Assembly: GCA_947383835.1 (NCBI GenBank)
Contig: CANDEV010000004.1
Coordinates: forward strand, 145,348-209,347
Direction: 5' to 3'
From: an uncultured Clostridia bacterium
Lineage (GTDB): Bacteria > Bacillota > Clostridia > Oscillospirales > Ruminococcaceae
DNA: 64,000 nucleotides
The translations under genes were made by a program, and so were the position numbers. The notes beneath the pieces are model-generated. The model did no database searches, was not told the DNA's origin, and saw only the letters and a program-made list of their open reading frames with translations. Shown here one piece after another: positions 42,067-50,824 of the stretch; positions within the stretch are counted from its first letter, which is position 1; each line of letters starts with the position of its first letter.

Positions 42067-44229
42067 TTGAATATTAACAAAATACTTGCTACTGAATTTA
42101 AACTCAGACAGGAACAAATTGATAACACAGTCTCGCTGATTGACGATGGAAAAACCATACCGTTTATTGCAAGATACCGCAAGGAGCTGACAGGCTCGCT
42201 GGACGATCAGGTGCTGCGTGAGATATTTGATCGGCTTACATATCTGCGAAATCTTGAAAAGCGCAAGGAGGAGATCACTTCGGCGATAACAGAGCAGGAA
42301 AAAATGACCGACGAGATCGCTGCGGCTATTGAAAAAGCTTCCACGCTTGTGGAGGTGGAGGACATTTACCGTCCCTTTAAGCCTAAGCGTAAAACGAGAG
42401 GCTCCGCTGCAAGGGAGAGGGGACTTATGCCGCTTGCGGAATTTATTCTTGCACAGGAATCTAAGTCCGACCCTTATGCGGAGGCTGAAAAATTTACGGA
42501 CGAAGAAAAGGGAGTCCCCGACCGCGAGACTGCAATTCAAGGCGCTATGGATATTATTGCGGAGGATATTTCCGACGACGCGGAGCTTAGAAAGTCTTTG
42601 CGTTCAATGACGATAAAGAACGGAAAGGTCGTTTCAAAGGCTGTGAATCCCGACGAGGACACGGTTTACAGGGATTATTACGAATTTTCCGAGCCTGTGT
42701 TTAAAATTGCGGGACACCGCGTCCTTGCCGTTGACAGAGGCGAGCGTGAGGACAAGCTGAGGGTCGGCGTTGCCATGCCGGAGGGTATCGGAGAAAAATT
42801 TACTGCGGAGAAATATGTCAAAAACAATTCTGCCTGCGGAAATATAGTAAAGTCCGCCGCGGAGGACAGCTATAAGCGTCTTTTGTTCCCCTCCGTGGAG
42901 CGTGAGATACGGGCTTGGCTCACTGAAAGGGCCTGTGAGGCTTCGATCAAGGTGTTTTCCTCCAATTTAAGGCAGCTCCTTATGCAGCCGCCTGTTAAGG
43001 GACAAGCCGCTCTCGGCGTAGACCCCGGATACAGAACCGGCTGTAAGCTTGCGGTCGTTGACAACACGGGAAAGGTGCTGGATACGGGCGTTGCTTATGT
43101 GACTATCGACGACAGGCACAGGACGGAAAAGGGAATGGCATTGATGAAAAGCTTCATTGAAAAATACAATGTGACAATTATTGCCATCGGTAACGGTACG
43201 GCTTCCCGCGAGGCGGAGGCGGCTGTGGCAAAGGTCATTGGGGAGATACCGCGGAAGGTCTCATATATGGTGGTATCAGAGGCGGGGGCTTCGGTGTACT
43301 CGGCTTCAAAGCTTGCTGCGGAGGAATTCCCCGAGTACGACGTTTCACTTAGGAGCGCAGTCTCGATCGCACGGCGTTTGCAGGACCCTCTCGCGGAGCT
43401 TGTGAAAATAGACCCAAAGGCGATAGGCGTGGGTCAGTATCAGCACGATATGCCCAAAGCCCGAATGGACGAAGCTTTGTCGGGTGTTGTGGAGGACTGC
43501 GTAAACAGTGTGGGAGTTGATTTGAACACGGCTTCGCACTCGCTGCTCTCGTATGTTGCGGGCATAAGCGGCGCGGTGGCGAAAAATATTGTTGCATACC
43601 GCGAGGAGAACGGTTCCTTCAGCGACAGAAAGCAGCTTTTAAAGGTCGCAAAGCTGGGTCCAAAGGCGTTTGAGCAGTGCGCGGGATTTCTTCGGGTCAG
43701 GGACGGAAAAAATCCCCTTGACAACACTGCGGTACACCCAGAAAGCTATGAGGCGGCAAAGAAGATCATCGGCGAGTGCGGCTTTACAATTGCCGATTTA
43801 AAGGCGGACAAGCTGACGGAGATACCTGCTGCGGCTAAAAAGATAGGAGTCCCAAAAATTGCGGAAACCGCGGGGATCGGCGTGCCGACGGTGACGGATA
43901 TTCTTAAGGAGCTTTCAAAGCCGGGACGCGATCCCAGAGACGAGCTGCCCCCTCCGCTGATGAGGAGCGGCGATATTATGGAGCTGGAGGATTTAAAGCC
44001 GGGCATGGAATTTTTGGGAACTGTCCGCAATATTATCGACTTTGGCTGCTTTGTTGACATAGGCGTTCATGTGGACGGACTTGTGCATATCTCGCAGATA
44101 TGCCATGAGTTTATCAGACACCCTCTTGATGTTGTAAAGGTCGGCGAGGTTGTCAAGGTCAAGGTTCTGGACGTTGATGTGAAGCGCAAAAGACTTTCTC
44201 TTACCATGAAGCTGGACGGCAAGAAGTGA
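42067..44229 (+). CDS. tex: Tex family RNA-binding transcription accessory protein
   Basis: A 720-residue cytoplasmic protein with start TTG 42067 after AAAGGA. Tex hallmarks: N-terminal VSLIDDGKTIPFIARYRKEL, the YqgF-like domain with ALGVDPGYRTGCKLAVVD, the helix-hairpin-helix region DLNTASHSLLSYVAGISGAV, and a C-terminal S1 RNA-binding domain (PGMEFLGTVRNIIDFGCFVD). Tex proteins associate with the transcription machinery and nucleic acids; their exact role is unsettled. A terminator follows. It could be the last gene of the murC-lexA-CPBP group. Confidence 0.97.
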   Translation: MNINKILATEFKLRQEQIDNTVSLIDDGKTIPFIARYRKELTGSLDDQVLREIFDRLTYLRNLEKRKEEITSAITEQEKMTDEIAAAIEKASTLVEVEDIYRPFKPKRKTRGSAARERGLMPLAEFILAQESKSDPYAEAEKFTDEEKGVPDRETAIQGAMDIIAEDISDDAELRKSLRSMTIKNGKVVSKAVNPDEDTVYRDYYEFSEPVFKIAGHRVLAVDRGEREDKLRVGVAMPEGIGEKFTAEKYVKNNSACGNIVKSAAEDSYKRLLFPSVEREIRAWLTERACEASIKVFSSNLRQLLMQPPVKGQAALGVDPGYRTGCKLAVVDNTGKVLDTGVAYVTIDDRHRTEKGMALMKSFIEKYNVTIIAIGNGTASREAEAAVAKVIGEIPRKVSYMVVSEAGASVYSASKLAAEEFPEYDVSLRSAVSIARRLQDPLAELVKIDPKAIGVGQYQHDMPKARMDEALSGVVEDCVNSVGVDLNTASHSLLSYVAGISGAVAKNIVAYREENGSFSDRKQLLKVAKLGPKAFEQCAGFLRVRDGKNPLDNTAVHPESYEAAKKIIGECGFTIADLKADKLTEIPAAAKKIGVPKIAETAGIGVPTVTDILKELSKPGRDPRDELPPPLMRSGDIMELEDLKPGMEFLGTVRNIIDFGCFVDIGVHVDGLVHISQICHEFIRHPLDVVKVGEVVKVKVLDVDVKRKRLSLTMKLDGKK

Positions 44230-44265
44230 GTTTTCTACGAATAGATGTAAATTCCATATAGAATC

Positions 44266-44305
44266 AAGCGGCGTTTTGTGCAATGAAACAACGCCGCTTT
44301 TTGCT
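44266..44305 (+). terminator. terminator after tex
   Basis: AAGCGGCGTT (44266-44275) pairs with AACGCCGCTT (44290-44299), then TTTG. Confidence 0.9.
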
Positions 44306-44457
44306 GTATTTTTATGGAAATATTTTTTTGTGACAAATGACTGAAACACTGTGTAAATTGTCAAAAATTCTGTATACTTACAATAAATTTGAACAAAATA
44401 TTTTCTGCGGTTCACTATTTGCGAAAAGTCTTGAGGAGGAGTATACTGATAACATCA

Positions 44458-44498
44458 ATACTGATTTGCTCCTAAAAGAAAGCGCGCAAATCAGCATA
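44458..44498. repeat. Family A repeat, 41-bp internal-deletion form
   Basis: ATACTGATTTGCTCCTAAAA at the left and GCGCAAATCAGCAT at the right. Both arms carry the same C/G change relative to other copies (GATTTGC/GCAAATC). It lies 22 bases upstream of the ECF transporter gene. Confidence 0.65.
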
Positions 44499-44520
44499 AA
44501 CAGAAAGAGGGACTTTAGTT

Positions 44521-45111
44521 ATGAAAAGTATTGCTGAAAAAAGAAAATTAATTTACAAAATTGTTACCGCAGGATTGATGGCTGCGCTGGTATACGCAGG
44601 AAATTTTATTTCCATTCCTTTGCCTAACGACGCGAGAATTCACGTTGGAAACTCAATGTGTCTGTTGGCGGGACTGCTTTTCGGCGGGGTAACGGGAGGC
44701 GTTTCCTCCGGAATAGGCGGGGCTATGTACGACTTGTTCAATCCGAAATATATTACCTCCGCTCCGTTTACATTTATTAACAAGTTTGCTATGGGCTGGA
44801 CGGCGGGTGTTTTGAACCGCAGAGGGGTAAAAAATGAGTTTGCAAGAGCTGTACTGGCTGCTATCGTGGGACAAATCGTATATATTATCCTTTATCTGGG
44901 GAAAACTTTTGCTGCCGAGCTTATCAAAGGGAACGCTTTCGGCACTGCTATGGTAATGGTTGGAGAAAAGGCATTATCCTCTACGTTTAACGGTTTTATC
45001 GCCGTGGTAATTTCCATACCGCTTTATTTTGCTATAAAGGCAGCGCTGGAAAGAACTCCTATTGGAAAGTATATGATAATGGGCAGCGTCAAGGAAGCCG
45101 AAGCAAAATAG
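44521..45111 (+). CDS. ECF transporter S component
   Basis: A 196-residue membrane protein with about six membrane segments. AGLMAALVYAGNFISIPLP and GNSMCLLAGLLFGGVTGGVS, then the segment with YDLFNPKYITSAPFTFINK, follow the PF07155-type vitamin-binding S components. Such subunits bind a vitamin or precursor, and use a shared EcfA/EcfT module encoded elsewhere. The vitamin cannot be told from sequence; I examined the 215-base leader and did not recognise a riboswitch. GAGGG precedes the ATG. Confidence 0.88.
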   Translation: MKSIAEKRKLIYKIVTAGLMAALVYAGNFISIPLPNDARIHVGNSMCLLAGLLFGGVTGGVSSGIGGAMYDLFNPKYITSAPFTFINKFAMGWTAGVLNRRGVKNEFARAVLAAIVGQIVYIILYLGKTFAAELIKGNAFGTAMVMVGEKALSSTFNGFIAVVISIPLYFAIKAALERTPIGKYMIMGSVKEAEAK

Positions 45112-45166
45112 TGAAATTGCTCAAAAAAGTCGGTGCAAAATTGTGCAGGAATATTTATGAGAAGTG

Positions 45167-45195
45167 TTGAAAAGTTGCTGTTTATATTGTATAAT
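45167..45195 (+). promoter_or_regulatory. sigma-A promoter of the HD-domain gene
   Basis: TTGAAA (45167-45172), 17-base spacer, TATAAT (45190-45195). Confidence 0.8.
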
Positions 45196-45243
45196 AGGTG
45201 TGTACTATCCGTAACGTCACTTTGAAAGGAAAAGGGCTGTAAA

Positions 45244-45777
45244 ATGCTTAAAGCTATCGGGTCGAAGATCGACCTTAACGACAAGGATCTGATCACCTAC
45301 TATTACCTCGTTGCCGACCTGTTGGAGAGCGATGTGGTGCAGCAGATGAAGAAATACACTCATCACGGCGAGACCACCTGTTTTCAGCACTGTCTCAATG
45401 TTTCTTACTATAATTACAGGCTTTGCGGATTTTTCTCGCTTAATCAGCGGGCGGGCGCAAGAGCGGGACTGCTCCACGACCTGTTTCTGTATGACTGGCA
45501 TACATACAAGCGTCCCAAAGGAAAGAGACTTCACGGCTTTACTCACGCAAAAGAGGCTCTGGAAAATGCCAAGGAGAATTTTTACATTTCCGAGCTGGAG
45601 AGTGATATTATCGAGAAGCATATGTTCCCGCTGAATATAACGGCTCTGCCGAAATATCGGGAAACTTTGGTTATCGTGCTTGTTGATAAGTACTGCGGTT
45701 TGCTGGAGACGGTGATACCCAGAATAAGGAAAATTTCAAAGCTTTTTTCAAGGCACAGGAAAGCTGCTAATGAATAA
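45244..45777 (+). CDS. HD-superfamily protein
   Basis: A 177-residue cytoplasmic protein. KYTHHGETTCFQHCLNVSYY gives candidate first His ligands; ARAGLLHDLFLYDWH gives the HD pair, and FTHAKEALENAKENFYISEL plus EKHMFPL follow, as in small clostridial HD proteins of unknown substrate. It probably hydrolyses a phosphorylated small molecule, but this is a family-level guess. It has its own promoter and a weak downstream hairpin. Confidence 0.85.
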   Translation: MLKAIGSKIDLNDKDLITYYYLVADLLESDVVQQMKKYTHHGETTCFQHCLNVSYYNYRLCGFFSLNQRAGARAGLLHDLFLYDWHTYKRPKGKRLHGFTHAKEALENAKENFYISELESDIIEKHMFPLNITALPKYRETLVIVLVDKYCGLLETVIPRIRKISKLFSRHRKAANE

Positions 45778-45839
45778 CTTTAAAAATAGTACCAAATTAT
45801 GGTGCTATTTTTTATATTATGATTTTGAGAACTATGATT

Positions 45840-45942
45840 TTTTCTCCCGCCCCTCGGGGGGCTTTTGTTCTAAGGGTACATGACAGCGTGCCTTGGGGGG
45901 ACTTTGGCAGCGGGGGCACCCCGTCGCAACTATTGGTTGCGT
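45840..45942. other. unexplained GC-rich structured patch
   Basis: GCCCC TCG GGGGGC (near 45851-45868), GTGCC...GGGCAC (about 45890-45919) and CGCAAC/GTTGCG with TTTTG (45925-45946) stand out from the AT-rich surroundings. The last hairpin may terminate the HD gene. No coding frame fits. Confidence 0.4.
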
Positions 45943-45975
45943 TTTGAAAAAATTAAAAATGCAACCAAAAATGTC

Positions 45976-46004
45976 TTGCAATAAAATAATATATGTGATA
46001 TAAT
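45976..46004 (+). promoter_or_regulatory. sigma-A promoter of the XRE-membrane gene
   Basis: TTGCAA (45976-45981), 17-base spacer, TATAAT (45999-46004). Confidence 0.82.
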
Positions 46005-46058
46005 ATTGTTAAACAAAAAGAATGCACACCGATATTGCATACGGAAAGGAAGATAACG

Positions 46059-47321
46059 ATGAATGTTGAGATAGCTAACAGATTACAGCAAATGAGAAAA
46101 AATAACAATTTGTCCCAGGAAGAGCTTGCGGAAAAGATAGGAGTTTCGCGTCAGGCAGTGTCAAAATGGGAACGGGCGGAGGCTTCACCCGATACCGATA
46201 ACCTGATACTGCTGTCGAGACTGTATAATGTGTCCCTCGACGAGCTTTTGCGGACGGACAGCAGACCTGTCGGCGGCGGAGTCTCCCTTAAAAAGGATAA
46301 TTATAAGGAGCCTGCACGTGAGATGCGTCCCGAAAATTATACCGAGGAGGAGATTTATCCCAACAGGGAAACGGTACACAATTCTATACCGCAGGGTGCG
46401 CCTTTCGGCGCTGACATCAGCGAGGAGGAGAGCCGTAAAACTTCATCCGAAATTGATTTCGGCGATTTCGGGAAAGCCGTTGAAAAAGCGGGACGCGCTG
46501 TCGGAGATGTGATAAACGCCGCGGGTCAGAAGATAAACGAGGAAATGAAGAAGTCAGACAAGGACGGTAAGACCTTTGAAGATAAGCTTGAAAACGGTAT
46601 CAACAAGCTTGGCAGAGGTATTGAAAAGGCAGGTATGGCTATCGAAAATTCCTTTGACAAGCTTGGACAGAAAATTGAAGAAAAGGAAAAGAAATATAAT
46701 TATAACTACAACTATAGTTATAATTACAGCAATTCCGAAAAACAAGGAAAGAAAAAGAAGCACAAGAGTAATGGGCAAAGACCGCCTATGACGTTGTTTG
46801 ACAAGCTTTTCCCATTTATAATAGTATCGCTGTTCTTTATCAGCGCAGGCTTGGGGATACCGCATTGGGGCTGGGTGCTGTTCCTGTTGATACCGCTTTA
46901 TTATACTACTAAGGAAGCCCTCAGAAAACGCAAGCTTGTACTGTTCTGCTATCCGCTGCTTTGTACGGTTATCTACTTCGGTGTAGGTATGCCGCTTATG
47001 GATATATGGAGCGGCGCCGGCGAGCTTTGGATGAGTACAATGTGGCTTTTGTTCCTGACGATACCGCTTTTCTATACGGGAATTGCGGCGATAAAAAAGC
47101 GTAATCCGATGATTTTCTGCTACCCTGTGCTGTGCGTGATAGTATACCTGTTTTTCGGTATACTTTTTGAAGTAATGTTTTCAAGCGAATTTTGGTTTGC
47201 GACCGCTTGGGCGCCGCTGGCAATGTCGATCCCGATTTATTACATTGTGATAGACCATTACCGCAAAAAGCGTGGAGCGGCAAAAAGTACGCAAAGTACC
47301 ATGTCGAACGCTGCTGATTGA
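46059..47321 (+). CDS. XRE-type DNA-binding protein with C-terminal membrane domain
   Basis: A 420-residue protein. The start at 46059 (MNVEIANRLQQMRKN) has AAGGA 8 bases upstream. Residues about 3-60 are a complete HTH_3 domain (NNLSQEELAEKIGVSRQAVS). A charged, amphipathic helical middle (about 130-225, FGKAVEKAGRAVGDVINAAG) ends in a run of Tyr-Asn repeats and a Lys-rich patch, followed by five or six membrane segments. This layout suggests a membrane-tethered regulator responding to envelope state. It is followed by an alpha/beta hydrolase 62 bases downstream, probably cotranscribed. Confidence 0.86.
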   Translation: MNVEIANRLQQMRKNNNLSQEELAEKIGVSRQAVSKWERAEASPDTDNLILLSRLYNVSLDELLRTDSRPVGGGVSLKKDNYKEPAREMRPENYTEEEIYPNRETVHNSIPQGAPFGADISEEESRKTSSEIDFGDFGKAVEKAGRAVGDVINAAGQKINEEMKKSDKDGKTFEDKLENGINKLGRGIEKAGMAIENSFDKLGQKIEEKEKKYNYNYNYSYNYSNSEKQGKKKKHKSNGQRPPMTLFDKLFPFIIVSLFFISAGLGIPHWGWVLFLLIPLYYTTKEALRKRKLVLFCYPLLCTVIYFGVGMPLMDIWSGAGELWMSTMWLLFLTIPLFYTGIAAIKKRNPMIFCYPVLCVIVYLFFGILFEVMFSSEFWFATAWAPLAMSIPIYYIVIDHYRKKRGAAKSTQSTMSNAAD

Positions 47322-47383
47322 GATTATTATTCGCCGCATCTGTCATCAGGTGCGGCAGAAATTTGCTGCAAAGGGGTCAAAAA

Positions 47384-48442
47384 ATGAAAAAGACTTTAAA
47401 AATCACATTAACAATAGTAGGGGCACTTGCTGCACTGCTGATTTTGGCGGCAATATTTGCTCCGCCGATAATCGCAAGGGTTGTGTACGACGACAATTTC
47501 GGCAAACGGTTTGAGACCTATAAGCCAACGGCAAGAAGCATTGACGAGTTTGAGGGACTGAATGTTGCGGAGTATGCTTTTAAGTCAGACAAGGGGCAGA
47601 AGCTTGCAGGGTACAAATATTACCGCGGCGATGATCCAAAGGGCGTTGTGGTCATGGCGCACGGCTTCGGCGGCGGGGGACACAACGACTATATGGTTGT
47701 TGCGGACTACTTTGCGTCCTGCGGGTATGATGTGTTCGCATATGACGCTACGGGAAACGACAAAAGCGAGGGCAAGGAGGTCGGCGGTATGCCCCAGGGC
47801 GTTATCGACCTTGACTATGCTTTACGGTTTGTTGAGAGTACGGAGGAATTTGCGGACTTGCCTATAATGCTCTGGGGGCATAGCTGGGGCGCGTATTCGG
47901 TTGGCAGCGTACTCAATCTCCACCCCGAGGTCAAGGCTGCCGTAATGGTGTCGGGCTTTGACAAGTCCGCCGACATAATAGAGTTTCAGGGCAGGGAAAT
48001 TGCGGGGGACGCTATTGATTGGCTCATGCCCTACATAAACAAAATCGAAGAGAAAAAGTTTGGGACATATGCTTCGCTTAGCTGCATGGACGGCTTTGCT
48101 TCATCAAATACGGCGGTTATGATAGTCCACAGCAAGGACGATGGCATGGTACCGTATGACAAAAGTTACCAAAAATTTTATGATAAGTACAATGGCGACT
48201 CGCGGTTTGAGTTTGTTTCCTTTGATGACAAGGGGCATAACTTTGTGTTTTGTGCAGAATCGTCGTTTGAGTACCGTGACGAGTTTAACAGGCAGTTCGA
48301 TGAGTACATGGCGGCGGCGGGAGGTTTTACTCCCGAATTGAAAGCAAAGTATCTGGAGGAAAATCTTGACAAAAAACAGCAATATGCTCTTGACGAGGAG
48401 CTTATGAAAAAGATGTCGGAGCTGTATGATAATAATTTGTAA
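47384..48442 (+). CDS. alpha/beta hydrolase (S33/serine aminopeptidase-like)
   Basis: A 352-residue protein. The start at 47384 (MKKTLKITLTIVGALAALLI) has AAAGGGG upstream; the longer frame from 47318 lies in the leader. An N-terminal membrane anchor (about 7-30) precedes a hydrolase domain with VVMAHGFGGGGHNDYM (oxyanion loop), nucleophile elbow LWGHSWGAYS, and an acid/His pair near VHSKDDGMVPY and DKGHNF. It resembles the monoacylglycerol lipase / Hydrolase_4 group. The active site would face outside. Substrate unknown. Confidence 0.88.
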   Translation: MKKTLKITLTIVGALAALLILAAIFAPPIIARVVYDDNFGKRFETYKPTARSIDEFEGLNVAEYAFKSDKGQKLAGYKYYRGDDPKGVVVMAHGFGGGGHNDYMVVADYFASCGYDVFAYDATGNDKSEGKEVGGMPQGVIDLDYALRFVESTEEFADLPIMLWGHSWGAYSVGSVLNLHPEVKAAVMVSGFDKSADIIEFQGREIAGDAIDWLMPYINKIEEKKFGTYASLSCMDGFASSNTAVMIVHSKDDGMVPYDKSYQKFYDKYNGDSRFEFVSFDDKGHNFVFCAESSFEYRDEFNRQFDEYMAAAGGFTPELKAKYLEENLDKKQQYALDEELMKKMSELYDNNL

Positions 48443-48443
48443 T

Positions 48444-48485
48444 AAATTTCCGCATACTATACATAATGGTGTGCGGAAATTTTTT
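48444..48485 (+). terminator. terminator after the alpha/beta hydrolase
   Basis: AAATTTCCGCA (48444-48454) pairs with TGCGGAAATTT (48472-48482), then a T-run. The stretch 48490-48605 is AT-rich without visible features. Confidence 0.9.
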
Positions 48486-48609
48486 GCTTATTTACAATAC
48501 TTAAAGTATACTTACTGATTAAATATGCGGTAAGTATTATTTTTGTAATAAATCACAAAAATAAGGGGCAAATTTCGTTGCTAATTTTTTACTCAAATTT
48601 TTTCAAAGG

Positions 48610-48638
48610 TTGCAATTTGGGCGGAATTGGTGTATAAT
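48610..48638 (+). promoter_or_regulatory. sigma-A promoter of the dcw cluster
   Basis: TTGCAA (48610-48615), 17-base spacer, TATAAT (48633-48638). It gives a leader of about 195 bases before mraZ. Confidence 0.88.
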
Positions 48639-48644
48639 ATCATT

Positions 48645-48684
48645 AAAGTGGTGAAAAGTCACTGATTTGAGGTGAAAAGTGGTG
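48645..48684 (+). promoter_or_regulatory. putative MraZ operator
   Basis: AAAGTGG (48645), AAAGTCA (48655) and AAAGTGG (48676), plus GAGGTGA (48669), with the first two exactly 10 bases apart and TGA following the two full AAAGTGG boxes. MraZ binds short direct repeats with 10-bp phasing near its own promoter (AAAGTG-type in Mollicutes). The boxes begin at the expected transcription start. Confidence 0.6.
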
Positions 48685-48686
48685 AA

Positions 48687-48738
48687 TTTTCCACAAGGTG
48701 TGGAAAACGTTGTGGAAAGCAGGCTGAACTTTTCCACC
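48687..48738 (+). promoter_or_regulatory. mraZ leader hairpins, mutually exclusive pairings
   Basis: TTTTCCACA (48687-48695) pairs perfectly with TGTGGAAAA (48699-48707). A second TGTGGAAA (48711-48718) can pair with TTTCCACC (48731-48738), and cross-pairings between the four arms are possible. A further ACTTGAA/TTCAAGT pair lies at 48762-48785. It may be an RNA switch or additional protein sites. Confidence 0.45.
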
Positions 48739-48842
48739 CAATGTTAGTGATAAGAAAGCTTACTTGAACGCAGTCCCCTTCAAGTGGGAGGGTGAAATAC
48801 AGCAATATTTACCGGAAAATCCGCAGAAAGAGGTGATAAAGC

Positions 48843-49271
48843 ATGGCGGGCAATACGTTAATGGGTACTTATGAACATACTATGGACGCTAAAGGGCGTA
48901 TGGCTTTCCCAACAAAGCTGCGTGAGCGGCTGGGCGTCAGCTTTATTGTCACTATCGGGCTTGACGGATGCTTATATGTATATTCCAATGAGGATTGGGA
49001 TATATTTACAGAAAAGCTTCAAACTCTTACCGGCGCAAAGGCAAAGGCTGCGAAAATGCTTATCATAAACGCCTGTACTGTTGAACCCGACAAGCAGGGA
49101 CGTATTCTTGTCCCGCAAAATCTGCGGGATTACGCGGGTCTTGACCATGATATAACGGTGCTGGGCGTTATTAATCGTGCCGAAATTTGGGACAGCGCCA
49201 AATTCAAGGCGTTCAGCAGCGAGATCACCAACGATATGCTTTCAGAGGCTTTGGAAGATATTGCTTTTTGA
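48843..49271 (+). CDS. mraZ: transcriptional regulator MraZ
   Basis: A 142-residue AbrB-like regulator: two SpoVT-AbrB-type repeats, with MGTYEHTMDAKGRMAFPTKL in the first and EPDKQGRILVPQNLRDYA in the second, both carrying the DxKGR-type loop. MraZ forms a ring-shaped oligomer and regulates the dcw operon that it heads. AGAGGTG precedes the ATG. rsmH starts 22 bases after its stop. Confidence 0.97.
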   Translation: MAGNTLMGTYEHTMDAKGRMAFPTKLRERLGVSFIVTIGLDGCLYVYSNEDWDIFTEKLQTLTGAKAKAAKMLIINACTVEPDKQGRILVPQNLRDYAGLDHDITVLGVINRAEIWDSAKFKAFSSEITNDMLSEALEDIAF

Positions 49272-49293
49272 TAAATGAGGATATTACAAATTA

Positions 49294-50226
49294 ATGGATA
49301 ATACAGTGAAATTTTCCCATGTTTCGGTGCTGCTTGCCGAGACGATAGAGGGTCTGAACATAAAACCCGACGGCGTTTATATTGACGGCACCTGCGGCGG
49401 CGGGGGACATTCCCTTGAAGTCGCAAAGCGGCTCACGGGCGGCAGGCTTTTGGGTATCGACCGCGACCCTAACGCTGTTGCGGCGGCTTCCGAAAGACTT
49501 TCGGGGTACAACGCTAAAGTGGTGCACGGAAATTACTCCGACATAAAAGCGATAGCCGAGGCGGAGGGAATTTCCGCTGCGGACGGTATTTTACTCGATT
49601 TGGGAGTATCCTCTCACCAGCTTGACACATTGGAGAGAGGGTTTTCCTATCATGGGGACGCTCCCCTTGACATGAGAATGTCACAAGAGGGCAGGACTGC
49701 CGCTGACCTTGTGAACACGCTCCCCCAAGAGGAGCTTGCGAGGATAATGTTCGAGTACGGCGAGGAAAAATTCAGCAGGAGAATTGCTGAACTGATAGTG
49801 AAACGCCGTGCGGAAAAGCCGATAGAGACTACGTCACAGCTTGCGGAAATTATCGGCGAGGCTGTCCCCGCAAAATTCAAAAGGGACAAGAACCCCTGCA
49901 AGAAAACATTTCAGGCGTTCAGAATTGCGGTAAACTGCGAGTTTGAACATCTTGACAAGGGTCTGGACGAGGCGTTCGGGCTGCTGAAAAGCGGCGGGAG
50001 ATTGTGCGTGATAACGTTCCACTCTTTGGAGGACAGGATAGTTAAGCAGCGGTTTGCAGGCTTCTGCAAGGGGTGTATATGTCCCCCCGATTTTCCCCAG
50101 TGCGTGTGTGGGAGAGTACCCGAGGGAAAGCTTGTAAACAGAAAGCCCATAGAGGCTTCCCCCGAGGAGCTGGAGGTAAATAACAGAAGCAGAAGCGCAA
50201 AGCTAAGGATAATAGAAAAAATATAG
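49294..50226 (+). CDS. rsmH: 16S rRNA (cytosine(1402)-N(4))-methyltransferase
   Basis: A 310-residue cytoplasmic methyltransferase modifying C1402 of 16S rRNA. FSHVSVLLAETIEGLNIKPD, the SAM loop YIDGTCGGGGHS, DGILLDLGVSSHQLD and FSYHGDAPLDMRM are RsmH (MraW) signatures. A C-terminal CICPPDFPQCVCG cluster of cysteines is present, as in other Firmicutes. The gene is second in the dcw cluster. Confidence 0.98.
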   Translation: MDNTVKFSHVSVLLAETIEGLNIKPDGVYIDGTCGGGGHSLEVAKRLTGGRLLGIDRDPNAVAAASERLSGYNAKVVHGNYSDIKAIAEAEGISAADGILLDLGVSSHQLDTLERGFSYHGDAPLDMRMSQEGRTAADLVNTLPQEELARIMFEYGEEKFSRRIAELIVKRRAEKPIETTSQLAEIIGEAVPAKFKRDKNPCKKTFQAFRIAVNCEFEHLDKGLDEAFGLLKSGGRLCVITFHSLEDRIVKQRFAGFCKGCICPPDFPQCVCGRVPEGKLVNRKPIEASPEELEVNNRSRSAKLRIIEKI

Positions 50227-50272
50227 ATGTAAAATGGACAAGTTGTGACAAAGAAAGGAAAATGGTGAGCGA

Positions 50273-50734
50273 ATGAGTAATAATAATCTTGCTTACGATC
50301 TTACAAAATACGAAGATGTTGCTCCCGAAAAAGCTCCCAAGATACGTATTCACAGGCGCAAAGCCGAGAATACGGGGTCTGTGCCGAGCATGATAGTGCT
50401 TGCGGCGGCAGTCGGTATACTTTTGGGCGCGGTAATTTACGGAAAGGTGGAGGAGGCTTCTATCCATGCCGAAATTACGGCGCAGACCAAATATGTGGAG
50501 ATGCTGAACAGCGAAAACGCAAGAATGCGCTCCGAGCTGGAGGAAAAGACCGCTCTCAAATCGGTTGAGACCTATGTTGAGGACGTTCTCGGTATGCAGA
50601 AGCTGGACAAATCCCAAATAGAGTATGTAAGCATTTCTAACGGCAGCGTGGTGGACATTCCCGAGAATGAGGATAATATTTTTGTCCGTATAAAGCACAC
50701 TTTAAGCGACTTTTTGGAATATATCAGAGGGTGA
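50273..50734 (+). CDS. ftsL: FtsL-like septum formation protein
   Basis: A 153-residue bitopic membrane protein in the normal ftsL position between rsmH and the septal PBP. A cytoplasmic N-terminus of about 40 residues is followed by a membrane segment (SMIVLAAAVGILLGAVIYG) and a short leucine-zipper-like coiled coil (TQTKYVEMLNSENARMRSEL in outline, with ELEEKTALKSVETYVEDVLG). Sequence conservation of FtsL is poor, so the name rests on position and topology. FtsL partners DivIB and DivIC at the septum. Confidence 0.8.
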   Translation: MSNNNLAYDLTKYEDVAPEKAPKIRIHRRKAENTGSVPSMIVLAAAVGILLGAVIYGKVEEASIHAEITAQTKYVEMLNSENARMRSELEEKTALKSVETYVEDVLGMQKLDKSQIEYVSISNGSVVDIPENEDNIFVRIKHTLSDFLEYIRG

Positions 50735-50824
50735 CAAAATAAAAATTAATAATGGAATATTTTGGGGACCCTCTTGCGGAGCGTCCCCGATAATGTCATA
50801 AAGACCCCGAAAGGAGAAACGAAA

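Noticed and set aside
44306..44520. Possible vitamin riboswitch before the ECF S component
   Set aside because: I looked for conserved cores (TPP, FMN, cobalamin types) and saw none; the region holds only AT-rich sequence and a short family A repeat.
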